Program-made: the position numbers and the translations under genes
Source: Lentisphaerae bacterium GWF2_50_93
Lineage (GTDB): Bacteria; Verrucomicrobiota; Lentisphaeria; Victivallales; GWF2-50-93
Assembly: GCA_001804815.1 (NCBI GenBank)
Contig: MHBI01000044.1
Location: 1 to 64,000, forward strand
Length of the DNA stretch: 64,000 nt
Reading direction: 5' to 3'
Notes under the pieces: model-generated
Told to the model about the DNA's origin: nothing
The model's database searches: none
What the model saw: only the letters and a program-made list of their open reading frames with translations
Shown here: one piece after another, positions 16,180 to 24,439 of the stretch
How positions within the stretch are numbered: the stretch's first letter is position 1
How the letters are laid out: each line of letters starts with the position of its first letter

Positions 16180-17529
16180 ATGAGAGAATTATTTGGCACG
16201 GACGGAATCCGCGGGAAGGCAAACACTTATCCTATAACTCCCGAAATAGCCTTGCAGGTCGGCAAGGCAATCGCACATGTATTCAAGGCGGAAGGACACG
16301 GTTTTTCAAGGGCCGTGGTCGGGAAGGACACCAGGCTTTCCGGCTATATGCTCGAAACCGCCCTGGCCAGCGGAATCGTGAGCATGGGAATGGACGTATA
16401 TTCCGTGGGTCCGATGCCGACACCGGCCGTGGCACACCTCACAAAATCATTCTGCGCGACCTGTGGGATAATGATAACAGCATCGCATAATCCGGCTGAC
16501 GACAACGGAATCAAGATCTTCGACGCCGCAGGATTCAAGCTTCCCGACGACGTTGAAAATGAAATTGAAAAGCAGGTGCTTGGCGGTGAAATAAACAGCG
16601 CGCATATCGGCACGGAACTCCTCGGCAAGGCACATCGCATCGAAGATGCCAGGGGCCGCTACATCGAATTCGCAAAGAGTTCTATCAAGAACCACAGTCT
16701 TAAAGGTCTTAAGATTGTGCTCGACTGCGCAAACGGCGCCGGCTATTTCATAGCTCCCATCATCTTCAGGGAACTCGGGGCAGAAGTCATCAAGGTTGGA
16801 ACTGATCCTGACGGCTATAATATCAACAAGGACTGCGGCGCAACCCACACCGAAAACCTTTCAAAGCTCGTTGTCCAGAACGGGGCCGACCTTGGAATCG
16901 CGCTGGACGGCGATGGAGACAGGGTAATATTCTGCGATGCAAAAGGAAAAGTCATCAACGGCGACCGCATAATCGGCCTCTGCGCCCTTGAATCCAAGGA
17001 AAGAGGAAGGCTCGCAAAAGATACTGTCGTAGTAACTTCAATGAGCAATCTCGGATTCATAAAGGCAATGGAGTCAGCTGGAATAAATGTGGTAGTCACC
17101 GATGTCGGAGACAGGTATGTTGTCGAAAGGATGAGGAGCGAAGGATTCAATATAGGTGGCGAGCAGTCCGGACATGTCATATTCATGGACTACGTGACCA
17201 CCGGCGACGGGATAATCACGGCCCTCCACGTCCTCAAGCTCATGATGAACAAGGGCAAGTCCATAACCGAGCTCGCCGGATTCATGGAGGAGTATCCACA
17301 ACTCCTGACCAGCATCAAGGTCAAGGAGAAAATACCTCTTGAAAACCTGCCATTGCTGACAAAGACCGTTTCCGAGTGCGATAAATCCCTTGGAAGCTTT
17401 GGCAGGCTGGTCGTCCGTTACTCAGGAACAGAAAACAAGATAAGGGTTCTTATCGAGGCTCATGACAAGAAAGATGTCGACAGCTGGACTTTAAAATTGA
17501 AATCTGTAATTGAAAAGGAGCTCTGCTGA
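16180..17529 (+). CDS. glmM: Phosphoglucosamine mutase
   Basis: GlmM converts glucosamine-6-phosphate to glucosamine-1-phosphate for UDP-GlcNAc and cell-envelope synthesis. The 449-residue protein begins with 'LFGTDGIRGKAN'. The phosphoserine loop is 'MITASHNPADDNGIKI' near residue 100. The Mg2+ loop 'ALDGDGDRVIF' is near 243, the sugar-binding loop is 'GGEQSGHVIF', and the phosphate loop 'RYSGTENKIRV' is near 410. All four active-site loops are intact. It is followed after 3 bp by a beta-helix acyltransferase gene whose product may act on the next intermediate. Confidence 0.97.
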   Translation: MRELFGTDGIRGKANTYPITPEIALQVGKAIAHVFKAEGHGFSRAVVGKDTRLSGYMLETALASGIVSMGMDVYSVGPMPTPAVAHLTKSFCATCGIMITASHNPADDNGIKIFDAAGFKLPDDVENEIEKQVLGGEINSAHIGTELLGKAHRIEDARGRYIEFAKSSIKNHSLKGLKIVLDCANGAGYFIAPIIFRELGAEVIKVGTDPDGYNINKDCGATHTENLSKLVVQNGADLGIALDGDGDRVIFCDAKGKVINGDRIIGLCALESKERGRLAKDTVVVTSMSNLGFIKAMESAGINVVVTDVGDRYVVERMRSEGFNIGGEQSGHVIFMDYVTTGDGIITALHVLKLMMNKGKSITELAGFMEEYPQLLTSIKVKEKIPLENLPLLTKTVSECDKSLGSFGRLVVRYSGTENKIRVLIEAHDKKDVDSWTLKLKSVIEKELC

Positions 17530-17532
17530 AAA

Positions 17533-18444
17533 ATGAAACTCAACATTATCCTTTCAGGAAAAACTGAACTCCTGCATCCTTTGACGTGCACCCGAAAGAT
17601 ATTCGGGTGTCCTGTCGGCACCTCCACTCTCGGATCCGAACTCGGCAAGCGGCTTTCAAAGGCGCTCAAACAGAAGAAGGAAGGCATTAATGATGCCCGG
17701 ACATTGTCCGCACTGGAGGACTTCTGGCCTTCCGAGGAACTTGTCGAGGAAATATGTTCCGCCAAAAAGGATGTCGTGGTATACAGCGGCGATAAAAAGG
17801 AAATAGTGATGTGGCTCGCCAAAAGCTCTGAAATTCCCGATGATGCAGAATGGATTGCCGCAGATTCAAAATCACTCCTGGTCAGGGCTCCATGGCATCT
17901 CCTCTCAATAAACGAGGACATAATAGGCTCCTTGAATAAAAGCGTCGTCAATGGCGAAATAATGGACGGAGTCACAGTCAACGGGGAAATCATCGTAGGC
18001 AAGGGTACAGTCGTCCTCCCCGGAGTCTACATCGAGGGGAATGTCGTATTTGGAGAAGACTGCAAGATAGGGCCCAACTGCTACTTCCGCGGCAACACCC
18101 TCGTCGGCAACAAATGCCACGTCGGACAGGCCGTAGAAGTGAAGAATTCCATCCTGATGGACAAAGTCAGCGCAGGCCATCTGAGCTATATCGGCGATTC
18201 AATAATCGGCTCGGGAACCAATCTCGGCGCTGGAACTATTACCGCGAACTTCCGTCATGACGGCAAGAACCACCGCTCAATGCTCGACGGAAAGCTTGTC
18301 GACACCGGCCGCCGGAAACTCGGCGTCATCATGGGCGACAACGTCCATACCGGAATCCACACGAGCATCTATCCCGGGCGGAAGATCTGGCCGGGCATGT
18401 GCACAAAACCAGGAGATATAGTGATCAAGGACCTGATGCCGTAG
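17533..18444 (+). CDS. Left-handed beta-helix acyl/nucleotidyltransferase-like protein (GlmU-like)
   Basis: The 303-residue protein has an N-terminal region (1-130) resembling the eroded sugar-nucleotidyltransferase part of GlmU-like proteins ('IILSGKTELLHPLTCTRKIF'). A hexapeptide-repeat beta-helix follows (about 145-300: 'GVTVNGEIIVGKGTVVLPGV', 'GEDCKIGPNCYFRG', 'GAGTITANFRHDG', 'GDNVHTGIHTSIYPG'). The GAGTITANF segment and Asn/His context match the acetyltransferase site of GlmU. The dinucleotide-binding G-x-G-T-R-M motif of a working uridylyltransferase is missing. Start is 3 bp after glmM. It likely N-acetylates or acylates a hexosamine phosphate. Confidence 0.72.
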   Translation: MKLNIILSGKTELLHPLTCTRKIFGCPVGTSTLGSELGKRLSKALKQKKEGINDARTLSALEDFWPSEELVEEICSAKKDVVVYSGDKKEIVMWLAKSSEIPDDAEWIAADSKSLLVRAPWHLLSINEDIIGSLNKSVVNGEIMDGVTVNGEIIVGKGTVVLPGVYIEGNVVFGEDCKIGPNCYFRGNTLVGNKCHVGQAVEVKNSILMDKVSAGHLSYIGDSIIGSGTNLGAGTITANFRHDGKNHRSMLDGKLVDTGRRKLGVIMGDNVHTGIHTSIYPGRKIWPGMCTKPGDIVIKDLMP

Positions 18445-18466
18445 TTTTTTCCTGAACGGAAAAAAT
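18444..18466. terminator. Short hairpin after the beta-helix acyltransferase gene
   Basis: TTTTTTCC (18445-18452) pairs with GGAAAAAA (18458-18465) immediately after the TAG stop. A- and T-tracts on both sides suggest a bidirectional 3' end. Confidence 0.45.
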
Positions 18467-18502
18467 TAATGCCTGATGGGATCTTATATTTCAGGATCGC
18501 TG

Positions 18503-18545
18503 GCCCTGGTCGCCTTTGGCGCCGCCAGAGGCGGATAAACAATCT
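18503..18545. repeat. Dispersed 43-bp repeat, copy 1
   Basis: Begins GCCCTGGTCGCCTTTGGCG and contains GCCGCCAGAGGCGGATAAAC. A second copy with six or so changes lies at 56570-56612. Both are intergenic and in the same orientation. Confidence 0.7.
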
Positions 18546-18590
18546 GCCGGCATGCTGCAATCCGATGGAAGATAAAAGTTTTTGATTTAT

Positions 18591-18773
18591 GAGCGTGACA
18601 ACGCTCCATGGAGTGCGGGAACTTGTTACCGCCTTGCTTCGCGAAATTTATTCGGATAAAGGTATTCATAAATTTTAAATTCCTTACCCTGAACTTAATC
18701 GTCTTGGAATGCCAGCAACCTGCTGGCATGATGGCGGAACGAAAAACAAGAAGTGCCGGCAGGTTGCCAGCGG
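18591..18773. repeat. Degenerate REP unit and a second inverted repeat upstream of the RelE-type toxin
   Basis: GAGCGTGACAACGCTCCATG followed by GAGTGCGGGAACTTGTTACC matches the left RAYT-flanking REP (TAGCGCGACAGCGCTACATG, then GAGTGCGGCAATTC) and then decays. Downstream, GCAACCTGCTGGCA (about 18715-18728) pairs with TGCCGGCAGGTTGC (about 18753-18766), with one mismatch. The 424-bp gap 18445-18868 otherwise shows no gene. Confidence 0.6.
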
Positions 18774-18868
18774 TCCTTAAATTGAATTTCCAAGTAAAAT
18801 ACAAATGTTATATTGACAGCTATATATTGCCATATTATATTAATGCTAAACTGGAAGGTCTTTCTTCA

Positions 18869-19132
18869 ATGTGGACGGTTAGGATCAGGAAAAAAGCGGT
18901 TAAGAATCTCGACAGATTGCCGAAAAACGTAAAACAGCTGTTCTTCCTGCTTTTAGAGGATTTAAAAAAAGAGGGTCCTGTCCAGGCGACTTGGATGAAC
19001 TATTCAAAGCTTGGCGATGGAGACTACCATTGCCATCTGAATTACAGGTATGTCGCATGCTGGAAGGCAAATAAGGAAACAATAACAATTGAGGTGTATT
19101 ATGCTGGCAGTCGTGAAAACGCCCCGTATTGA
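18869..19132 (+). CDS. RelE/HigB-family toxin
   Basis: ATG 18869 is preceded by GGAAGG with good spacing; the open frame upstream is repeat DNA. The 87-residue product has the RelE-superfamily core: 'VRIRKKAVKNLDRLPKNV', then 'YHCHLNYRYVACWKANKETI' and a C-terminal 'IEVYYAGSRENAPY'. These proteins are ribosome-dependent mRNA interferases. The antitoxin gene overlaps the 3' end by 32 bp and encodes an Xre protein, so the order is toxin first as in HigBA. Confidence 0.8.
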   Translation: MWTVRIRKKAVKNLDRLPKNVKQLFFLLLEDLKKEGPVQATWMNYSKLGDGDYHCHLNYRYVACWKANKETITIEVYYAGSRENAPY

Positions 19133-19457
19133 AATATCCATGAACGGTCCAGGGGTTTCGGAGCTGGTTGCATGGATAGGCAAGAAGTTCGATATCAGCA
19201 TTGTTTCCAAAGTCGATGATGATTCCATGAGGATTGAGGAAACCTCCTACTACAAGGAAATGAATGTAAACAGGACCGGCAACCTGCTCGCCGGAGCAAG
19301 GCTTAAAAAGGGACTTACCCAGAAAAAGCTCTCTGAAATTTCACGCATACCTCAAAGTGTCATCAGCGACTACGAAAAAGGCCGACGCAAGATTACCAGA
19401 CAAGCGGCCATCAGGCTGTCTTCTGCCCTGAAAATTCCAGAAACTTATTTGATATAA
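19101..19457 (+). CDS. Xre-family antitoxin
   Basis: ATG 19101 is preceded by GAGGTG (19091-19096). The 118-residue protein has an N-terminal partner-binding segment and a C-terminal helix-turn-helix: 'LLAGARLKKGLTQKKLSEIS', 'RIPQSVISDYEKGRRKITRQ', 'AAIRLSSALKIPETYL'. It should bind and neutralise the upstream RelE/HigB-type toxin and repress the pair. Its 3' end is followed by an A+T-rich palindrome that runs to the start codon of the next gene. Confidence 0.85.
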   Translation: MLAVVKTPRIEISMNGPGVSELVAWIGKKFDISIVSKVDDDSMRIEETSYYKEMNVNRTGNLLAGARLKKGLTQKKLSEISRIPQSVISDYEKGRRKITRQAAIRLSSALKIPETYLI

Positions 19458-19484
19458 TTATTTTCCTGAAAGAAAAAAATTATG
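19454..19484. promoter_or_regulatory. Palindrome spanning the antitoxin stop and the SDR start
   Basis: ATAATTATTTTCCT pairs imperfectly with AGAAAAAAATTAT. Its right arm contains the GAAAG ribosome-binding-like bases and ends at the ATG (19482) of the SDR gene. It could mask the ribosome binding site. Compare the hairpins before the prepilin genes. Confidence 0.4.
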
Positions 19485-20249
19485 AACGATCTCAAAGGCA
19501 AAGTAGTAATAGTGACCGGCGGAGCCCAGGGGATAGGCAAGGGCATCACCAGGCATTTCCTCGGACTCGGGATGAGAGTCGTGATGGCCGAAATGGACGA
19601 GGAGGCAGGTCTTGAAACACTGGATGAATACAAAGACCTTGGCGAACTGAAATTTGTCAGGACCGACATCTCCATTGAGGCCGAAGGCAAAAACGCAGTC
19701 GAAAGGACAATTGAATATTTCGGCAGCCTTTACGCGCTGATCAACAATGCCGGAATCCCCTATCCCGGCACAGTGCCTCCTGAAGAACTGAGTCTTGAAA
19801 GCTGGAACAGGGTGATCGGAGTCAATCTCACCGGCTCGTTTATAATGGCAAAACATTCGATTCCCCATCTTAAGAAGACTAGAGGCTCAATAGTCAACAT
19901 CTCCTCGACGCGTGGACTCATGTCCGAACCCTGCAATGAAGCCTACTCGTCCTCCAAAGGTGGAATTATCGCGCTCACCCACGCACTTGCAAACAGCCTC
20001 AGCGGAAAAGTCAGGGCTAACTGCATCAGTCCAGGGTGGATCATCGCCGAAGGCTGGCACAAACGGAAGCACAGGAAGAAGACCGAACTGACGCAGGCCG
20101 ATCTGGATCAGCATCCGGCAGGGCGAATCGGAAAACCCGAGGATATTGCTGAAATGGCGGCTTTCCTGATCTCGGAAAAGGCCGGCTTCATCACCGGCCA
20201 GAACTTCGTCGTCGACGGCGGGATGACCAAGAAGATGATCTACATATAA
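19482..20249 (+). CDS. SDR-family oxidoreductase
   Basis: The 255-residue classical short-chain dehydrogenase has the cofactor motif 'VVIVTGGAQGIGKG', then 'LYALINNAGIPYPGT', a Ser in 'SIVNISSTRGL' and the catalytic Tyr-Lys in 'NEAYSSSKGGIIALTHALA'. The C-terminus 'ITGQNFVVDGGMTKKM' is typical of FabG-like members. It reduces or oxidises a small alcohol or keto substrate with NAD(P)H; the substrate is unknown. The TAA stop is the start of a perfect palindrome (20246-20271). Confidence 0.88.
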   Translation: MNDLKGKVVIVTGGAQGIGKGITRHFLGLGMRVVMAEMDEEAGLETLDEYKDLGELKFVRTDISIEAEGKNAVERTIEYFGSLYALINNAGIPYPGTVPPEELSLESWNRVIGVNLTGSFIMAKHSIPHLKKTRGSIVNISSTRGLMSEPCNEAYSSSKGGIIALTHALANSLSGKVRANCISPGWIIAEGWHKRKHRKKTELTQADLDQHPAGRIGKPEDIAEMAAFLISEKAGFITGQNFVVDGGMTKKMIYI

Positions 20250-20271
20250 ATTTTGCGGACGCAAAATTTAT
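20246..20271. terminator. Perfect palindrome including the SDR stop codon
   Basis: Arms ATAAATTTTGCG (20246-20257) and CGCAAAATTTAT (20260-20271). The TAA stop lies in the left arm. It is nearly identical to the palindrome after metY at 29424. Confidence 0.6.
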
Positions 20272-20324
20272 TTCCTAATACTGTCCGCCAATTTTTTATT
20301 TTCCGCACTTCTATTTCACAAAAT

Positions 20325-20393
20325 ATTGTTAAGTTTTTGCGAAGCAAAACCTTAACAATGTCTTTTTCGTGTAATTCGTGTATTTCGTGGTTA
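20325..20393. repeat. Second palindrome and TTCGTG-rich dispersed repeat
   Basis: ATTGTTAAG (20325-20333) pairs with CTTAACAAT (20351-20359) around TTTTTGC-GAA-GCAAAA. Directly after it, CGTGTAATTCGTGTATTTCG followed by TGGTTA (20368-20393) recurs in similar form at 50709-50734 and inverted near 53036-53058. The rest of the gap to 20462 has no gene. Confidence 0.55.
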
Positions 20394-20462
20394 ATGCTTT
20401 TCTGTGTAATCTGCGTGTGTAGTTTATCCCGATTATCGTAGAGACATCGGGATGGTTAAAGA

Positions 20463-21047
20463 TCATTTCCAGATGGTGATTGCGTCCACCTTGAACTTAG
20501 GGACATGGATGACATCCTTGTCGTCGAGGAAATATTTAGTCGGGGTTCCGGTGTCGATGTCTTCCTGGACAGGTGTTTCATCGGGATAGCCTACAGCCAC
20601 AAGATACATGGTCTTCATTTCAGGCGTGAGTCCTAGGATTGGAGAGACGTTCTCCTCCTTGAAATTGCCTATCCAGCAGGTTCCGAGTCCAAGTTCTACG
20701 GCTTTCAGAAGCATGTTCTGTATTGCGGCTCCGGCATCGGCATAGACTATCTTGTGGGTGGAGACGTTATCCGCGGAAGCGATGACCGCAATAAATGCCA
20801 GAGGCGCGCTCTTCCCCCATTCAGGACTTCTTTTCGGGCGGACATGTCCGCCCCAGCCGGTATGGGCAAATAATTTCTGGACGACCTCGGGAGTTCTCAC
20901 CACTACATAGCGGAGCTGCTGCATGTTTCCGCCGCTGGGTGCGAGTCTCGCAACATCTATGAGTTCGAGCAGGAGCTTGTCGTCAACTGGCTTCTGTTTA
21001 TACCTGCGGATGGAACGGCGGTTCCTGATGGCAATAGAAAGATTCAT
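20463..21047 (-). CDS. Nitroreductase-family protein
   Basis: The 194-residue FMN-dependent protein has the family start 'RNRRSIRRYKQKPVDDKLL' and the FMN-phosphate and active-site segment 'ARLAPSGGNMQQLRYVVV'. The dimer and FMN segment 'AAIQNMLLKAVELGLGTCWI' and the C-terminal 'VAVGYPDETP' follow. It likely reduces nitroaromatics, quinones or flavin analogues with NAD(P)H. It follows the methyltransferase/MTHFR fusion on the same strand, with a large palindrome in between. The physiological substrate is unknown. Confidence 0.88.
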   Translation of the reverse strand: MNLSIAIRNRRSIRRYKQKPVDDKLLLELIDVARLAPSGGNMQQLRYVVVRTPEVVQKLFAHTGWGGHVRPKRSPEWGKSAPLAFIAVIASADNVSTHKIVYADAGAAIQNMLLKAVELGLGTCWIGNFKEENVSPILGLTPEMKTMYLVAVGYPDETPVQEDIDTGTPTKYFLDDKDVIHVPKFKVDAITIWK

Positions 21048-21061
21048 CGGATATCTCCTTT

Positions 21062-21106
21062 ATAAATTTTCCTTTAAGGGCACAAGTGCCCAAAAGGAAA
21101 ATTTAT
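21062..21106. terminator. Two-part palindrome between the MTHFR fusion and the nitroreductase
   Basis: Outer arms ATAAATTTTCCTTT (21062-21075) and AAAGGAAAATTTAT (21093-21106); inner arms GGGCAC (21078-21083) and GTGCCC (21086-21091). The right arm covers the TAA stop of the upstream minus-strand gene. Confidence 0.6.
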
Positions 21107-22932
21107 GACTTGATCACATCGATTGCGGTCTGGACGTTGCCGAAAGGTGCGCTGACCTGTATGCCCCGGATATAGCTCCGTATCTTTTCGATCGATTCCT
21201 TGGCGATGCAGATTCCTGTAGACCTTTGTTCTTCCTTCGTCTTGGCTTTCGCCATACGTTCCATGATTGAGTCCGGAACAACGACACCGGGGACTTCGTT
21301 CTTCATGAATTCGGCGTTACGGAAACTTGAGAGAGGCCAGATTCCTGCGATGACCGGAAGGTTCAGGTCGCCGATCTTCTCAATGAACTTGATCAGCGGT
21401 TCAACTGCGAACACCGGCTGAGTAATTATGAATTCCGCTCCTGCGGCCGCCTTGTCGCGGGTCCTGCGTATTTCGCGCTCGATGTCTATCGAATTAGGAT
21501 CGGCTCCGACACCGATAAGGGCCTTTGTGGGCTCCTTGATTGAATTCCCGCCGATGTCAACACCGCGGTTGAGCCTGCTCTGGATCGTCACCATTCCTAT
21601 TGAGTCAACATCGAAAACCGCCGACGCGAACGGATAATCCCCGAGCTTCGGAGGATCGCCCGTGATGAAAAGGATATTGTTTATCTTTAACGCGGCACAG
21701 CCGAGAAGATCCGACTGCATCCCTATGAGGTTTCGGTCGCGGCAGCAGAAATGGAGGATGGTCTCTATTCCTGCAAGCTCCTGGATCTTGGTGGCTGTCA
21801 CTATCGGGGAAATCCTCGAGCTCGCACGCGGTCCGTCGGGAATGTTTATCGCATCTATTCCGGCGGCCTTGCACTGTTTTGATTTTTCTATCGTACTGTC
21901 CAAGTCGTAACCCTTCGGAGGTACGATTTCAACGGTCGTGATCCAGTCCCCTTTTGCGAATTTCGCAGCAAGCCTGGACTTCTGAGCCATTGGTACGGGA
22001 TCCTGGAGGTGCTCCTCGTGATCCTTGATGGTTATCTTCTCTATTATTGCGGTTTTCGCAAGAGGGCGTATGCTTCTTGCGATGTCCCTGATGTGTTTCG
22101 GGCTCGTTCCGCAGCAGCCACCCACGCCGCGTACGCCGAGGTTCACAAAACGCACCGCGTATGTCGTGAAATATTCGGGGCTGGCCATGTAGATCATGCG
22201 TCCTTCGACATTCTTAGGAACGCCGGCGTTCGGCTGGACGATAATCGGAAGTTCCGTCATACGGATGAGTTTTTCAACTGATGAAAGGATTCCTTCCGGA
22301 CCTCCTCCGCAGTTGAGTCCTATCGCGTCAGGCTTCCTGCCTCCGTCCTTGAAGACGTTCAACAGGCTCTGAAGAGGTTCACCTTTGAGGGTCTCGGCAT
22401 TTTCTTCGAGAGCGAAACTCATGACATATGGGATATTGGAGCTTTTGTTCACGGCCATGAATGCGAAATGCGTATCGGCCACCGAAGGCAGGGTCTCAAA
22501 GATTATGAAGTCGGCACCGGCTTCTTCCAGTACGGCTATTTGTTCGGCAAGCATCTCGACAACGTGGTGTTCGGAATGCTTCTCATGGTGGAGTATCTTT
22601 CCAATCGTCCCCACGGAACCGGCTATCAGAGTGTTTTCATTTCCGCTTTCGCGGGCAAGCTTTACTGCGGCACGGTTGATTTCCCTGATCTTGTCACCTA
22701 GACCGAAACGGGAGAGCTTGTTGAAGTTGGCGCCGTACGTGTTCGTGGTAAGGACATCTGCTCCGGCGTCGAAATATTCCTTGTGTATCTGGCTGATCAC
22801 CCTGGGGGCCGTGAGGCAGAGTTCGTCGAAGCAGGTGTTTACAAAGAAGTTCTTCTTGTAAATCTCCGTGCCCATCGCTCCATCGAATATCGTTATCTGC
22901 GATGCAAGCTTGTCCTTCAAAGACTGTTTCAT
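21103..22932 (-). CDS. Bifunctional homocysteine S-methyltransferase / methylenetetrahydrofolate reductase
   Basis: The 609-residue fusion has two parts. Residues 1-290 are a Zn-dependent homocysteine methyltransferase domain, with 'ITIFDGAMGTEIYKK' and zinc cysteines in 'IGLNCGGGPEG' and 'GVGGCCGTSPKHI'. Residues about 325-600 are a MetF-like barrel ('WITTVEIVPPKGYDLDSTIE', 'ILHFCCRDRNLIGMQSDLLG', 'NILFITGDPP'). The second domain reduces methylene-THF to methyl-THF. The first uses a methyl donor to make methionine. This YitJ-type fusion is known. A near-perfect palindrome lies directly upstream of the ATG, over the ribosome binding site. Confidence 0.92.
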   Translation of the reverse strand: MKQSLKDKLASQITIFDGAMGTEIYKKNFFVNTCFDELCLTAPRVISQIHKEYFDAGADVLTTNTYGANFNKLSRFGLGDKIREINRAAVKLARESGNENTLIAGSVGTIGKILHHEKHSEHHVVEMLAEQIAVLEEAGADFIIFETLPSVADTHFAFMAVNKSSNIPYVMSFALEENAETLKGEPLQSLLNVFKDGGRKPDAIGLNCGGGPEGILSSVEKLIRMTELPIIVQPNAGVPKNVEGRMIYMASPEYFTTYAVRFVNLGVRGVGGCCGTSPKHIRDIARSIRPLAKTAIIEKITIKDHEEHLQDPVPMAQKSRLAAKFAKGDWITTVEIVPPKGYDLDSTIEKSKQCKAAGIDAINIPDGPRASSRISPIVTATKIQELAGIETILHFCCRDRNLIGMQSDLLGCAALKINNILFITGDPPKLGDYPFASAVFDVDSIGMVTIQSRLNRGVDIGGNSIKEPTKALIGVGADPNSIDIEREIRRTRDKAAAGAEFIITQPVFAVEPLIKFIEKIGDLNLPVIAGIWPLSSFRNAEFMKNEVPGVVVPDSIMERMAKAKTKEEQRSTGICIAKESIEKIRSYIRGIQVSAPFGNVQTAIDVIKS

Positions 22933-22971
22933 TAAATTTATACCTTTATATTTTCAGAGGTACAAATTTAA
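22932..22971. promoter_or_regulatory. Leader palindrome abutting the MTHFR-fusion start codon
   Basis: TTAAATTTATACCT (22932-22945) pairs with AGGTACAAATTTAA (22958-22971), with one mismatch. It touches the start codon at 22930-22932 on the minus strand. It could control translation of the methionine gene or simply be a gene-border palindrome. No S-box-like architecture was recognised. Confidence 0.45.
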
Positions 22972-23268
22972 TGGACATTGGGATTTTTTCAATAGGTATC
23001 CGAGGTAATTGCAAAACTCCAAACGCGGCCTGTAATCCCTCAGTCTTCTTCCCTCTGCGCACTCTGTGTCTTAATCTCAGCGTACTCTGCGGTAAAAGCA
23101 TTGGATCCTAACCGCAAAGAACGCAAGGGGAAGATGCGAAGTTCGCAGAATTTTAAGAGATGCAGGATAAAGACTGAGGAATTACCGCGGCCTTAGCAGA
23201 GCAAAGCGATGCTTGCAGAAGGCAAAACCGCGTCCCTCATTTTGACGCCAGTTCCATCACGACGGATA
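22972..23268. repeat. Nested inverted repeats of CTCTGCG-type dispersed DNA
   Basis: GGCCTGTAATCCCTCAGTCTT (about 23029-23049) faces AAGACTGAGGAATTACCGCG (about 23174-23195). Between them lie CTCTGCGCACTCTGTGTCTT and CTCTGCGGTAAAAGC facing AACCGCAAAGAACGCAAG. The 336-bp gap contains no gene; it looks like dispersed-repeat DNA that folds on itself. Confidence 0.5.
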
Positions 23269-24360
23269 TCATCGCCCGGCCGGCCGGATTTTCCATGCAG
23301 GGTAGTCCTTTTCCAGCAGATCCTGTGGCCAGTAGCCTAGCCAGACATACCCGTTGCGCCGTTCATGTCCGATTTCCGCCAGGGATTTCCTGCATACGCC
23401 ATCACGGTCGCAGAAGATTGGCCGGTTGGTGCCGATCTCATAGAAACGCGCCCACATGGGAGGAGCTGCCGGATCGTCTGCAACTACCTTGTCCTTGCCT
23501 CCTGGAGCATCTTTCTTGTCAATATCCTCCACTTTTATGCCTGGCAGCTTTGAGGATTCGAACCACGCCACCGCCACCTCGATCGACTGCACGACCTCGG
23601 GTCTGGGCGTTTTCAGGCTCATCAGCAGGCGCACTATGTTCACTGATTCAAAACCGCTGATGGAAACCAGCTCATAAGTTCGCGCAGGCCTGGGGCTGTA
23701 GTCCAACTCATCATGCTGCGCACACCAGGCGGTCAGCCTGCCGTCCACCTTGATCTGGCACTTCAGTATGCATTCAATGCCGCGGTCAAAGGCCTGCTGG
23801 GCGGCCTTTTTCCTCCCAGCATCCACAAAGGCATATCGGTCAGAGGCGGTGATCTCCTGCAGGAACAGCATTATGCGCACCATCGCATTGTCATTGAACG
23901 TGATATGGCGGGGATATTGCTTGCCTGGCGGATAGGACTGCGGCCAGCCTCCGGTAGGGTATTGCGCCTTCATGATGTAGTCAAGGCCCTTGCTGAAGGC
24001 ATTCCCGTAGCGTTCATCCTTTGTAAGCTGGTAAAGTCGTGCGAGGAACCGCAGTTCACCGGTGGTCGCTCGATTGTCGAAAGTGGGTTTCAAGCTTGCG
24101 CGGTCACCGGCGTAGGGTTCGGATACCGTATCGATGTTCTTGGGCCACCCGCCCTCGTCTGCCTGGAAGGACAGGATGTTCGCAGCGATACGGACCGCCT
24201 CCGGACTCCGGTACCAGGCATCGGACCTGTTGATAAGGCTGTCCGCCGACTGGATACCGAAAACCACGCCCTGTCCAATGAGCACATAGACCGTCAACAA
24301 TACGACGCACATCTTCCTTGAAGTTATTTTCCGGTTCATATTTTCGATACTGTTGGACAT
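23269..24360 (-). CDS. pelA: Pectate lyase, PL10 family (PelA-like)
   Basis: The 363-residue exported protein has a charged N-terminus and a hydrophobic helix (about 17-36), then the PL10 catalytic domain. Its motifs include 'NILSFQADEGGWPKNID', 'PTFDNRATTGELRFLARLYQ', 'AQYPTGGWPQSYPPGKQY' and 'HITFNDNAMVRIMLFLQE'. The D-N-x-A-T-x-x-E motif and G-G-W-P repeats are hallmarks of this family. It cleaves polygalacturonate by beta-elimination outside the cytoplasm. It lies on the same strand as the upstream URO-D family gene. It adds to the plant-glycan theme of the GH4 and GH5-like genes later in the window. Confidence 0.88.
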   Translation of the reverse strand: MSNSIENMNRKITSRKMCVVLLTVYVLIGQGVVFGIQSADSLINRSDAWYRSPEAVRIAANILSFQADEGGWPKNIDTVSEPYAGDRASLKPTFDNRATTGELRFLARLYQLTKDERYGNAFSKGLDYIMKAQYPTGGWPQSYPPGKQYPRHITFNDNAMVRIMLFLQEITASDRYAFVDAGRKKAAQQAFDRGIECILKCQIKVDGRLTAWCAQHDELDYSPRPARTYELVSISGFESVNIVRLLMSLKTPRPEVVQSIEVAVAWFESSKLPGIKVEDIDKKDAPGGKDKVVADDPAAPPMWARFYEIGTNRPIFCDRDGVCRKSLAEIGHERRNGYVWLGYWPQDLLEKDYPAWKIRPAGR

Positions 24361-24439
24361 TGTAGAAAAATAACCTACACGATCTCAGGAGAAAAAACAG
24401 CCGGAAACCCGCGTAGAGAATGGGATCAACAGAAAACGC

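Noticed and set aside
23713..24321. A 202-residue plus-strand frame opposite the pectate lyase gene
   Set aside because: The minus strand encodes intact PL10 motifs and a signal peptide; the plus frame is antisense.
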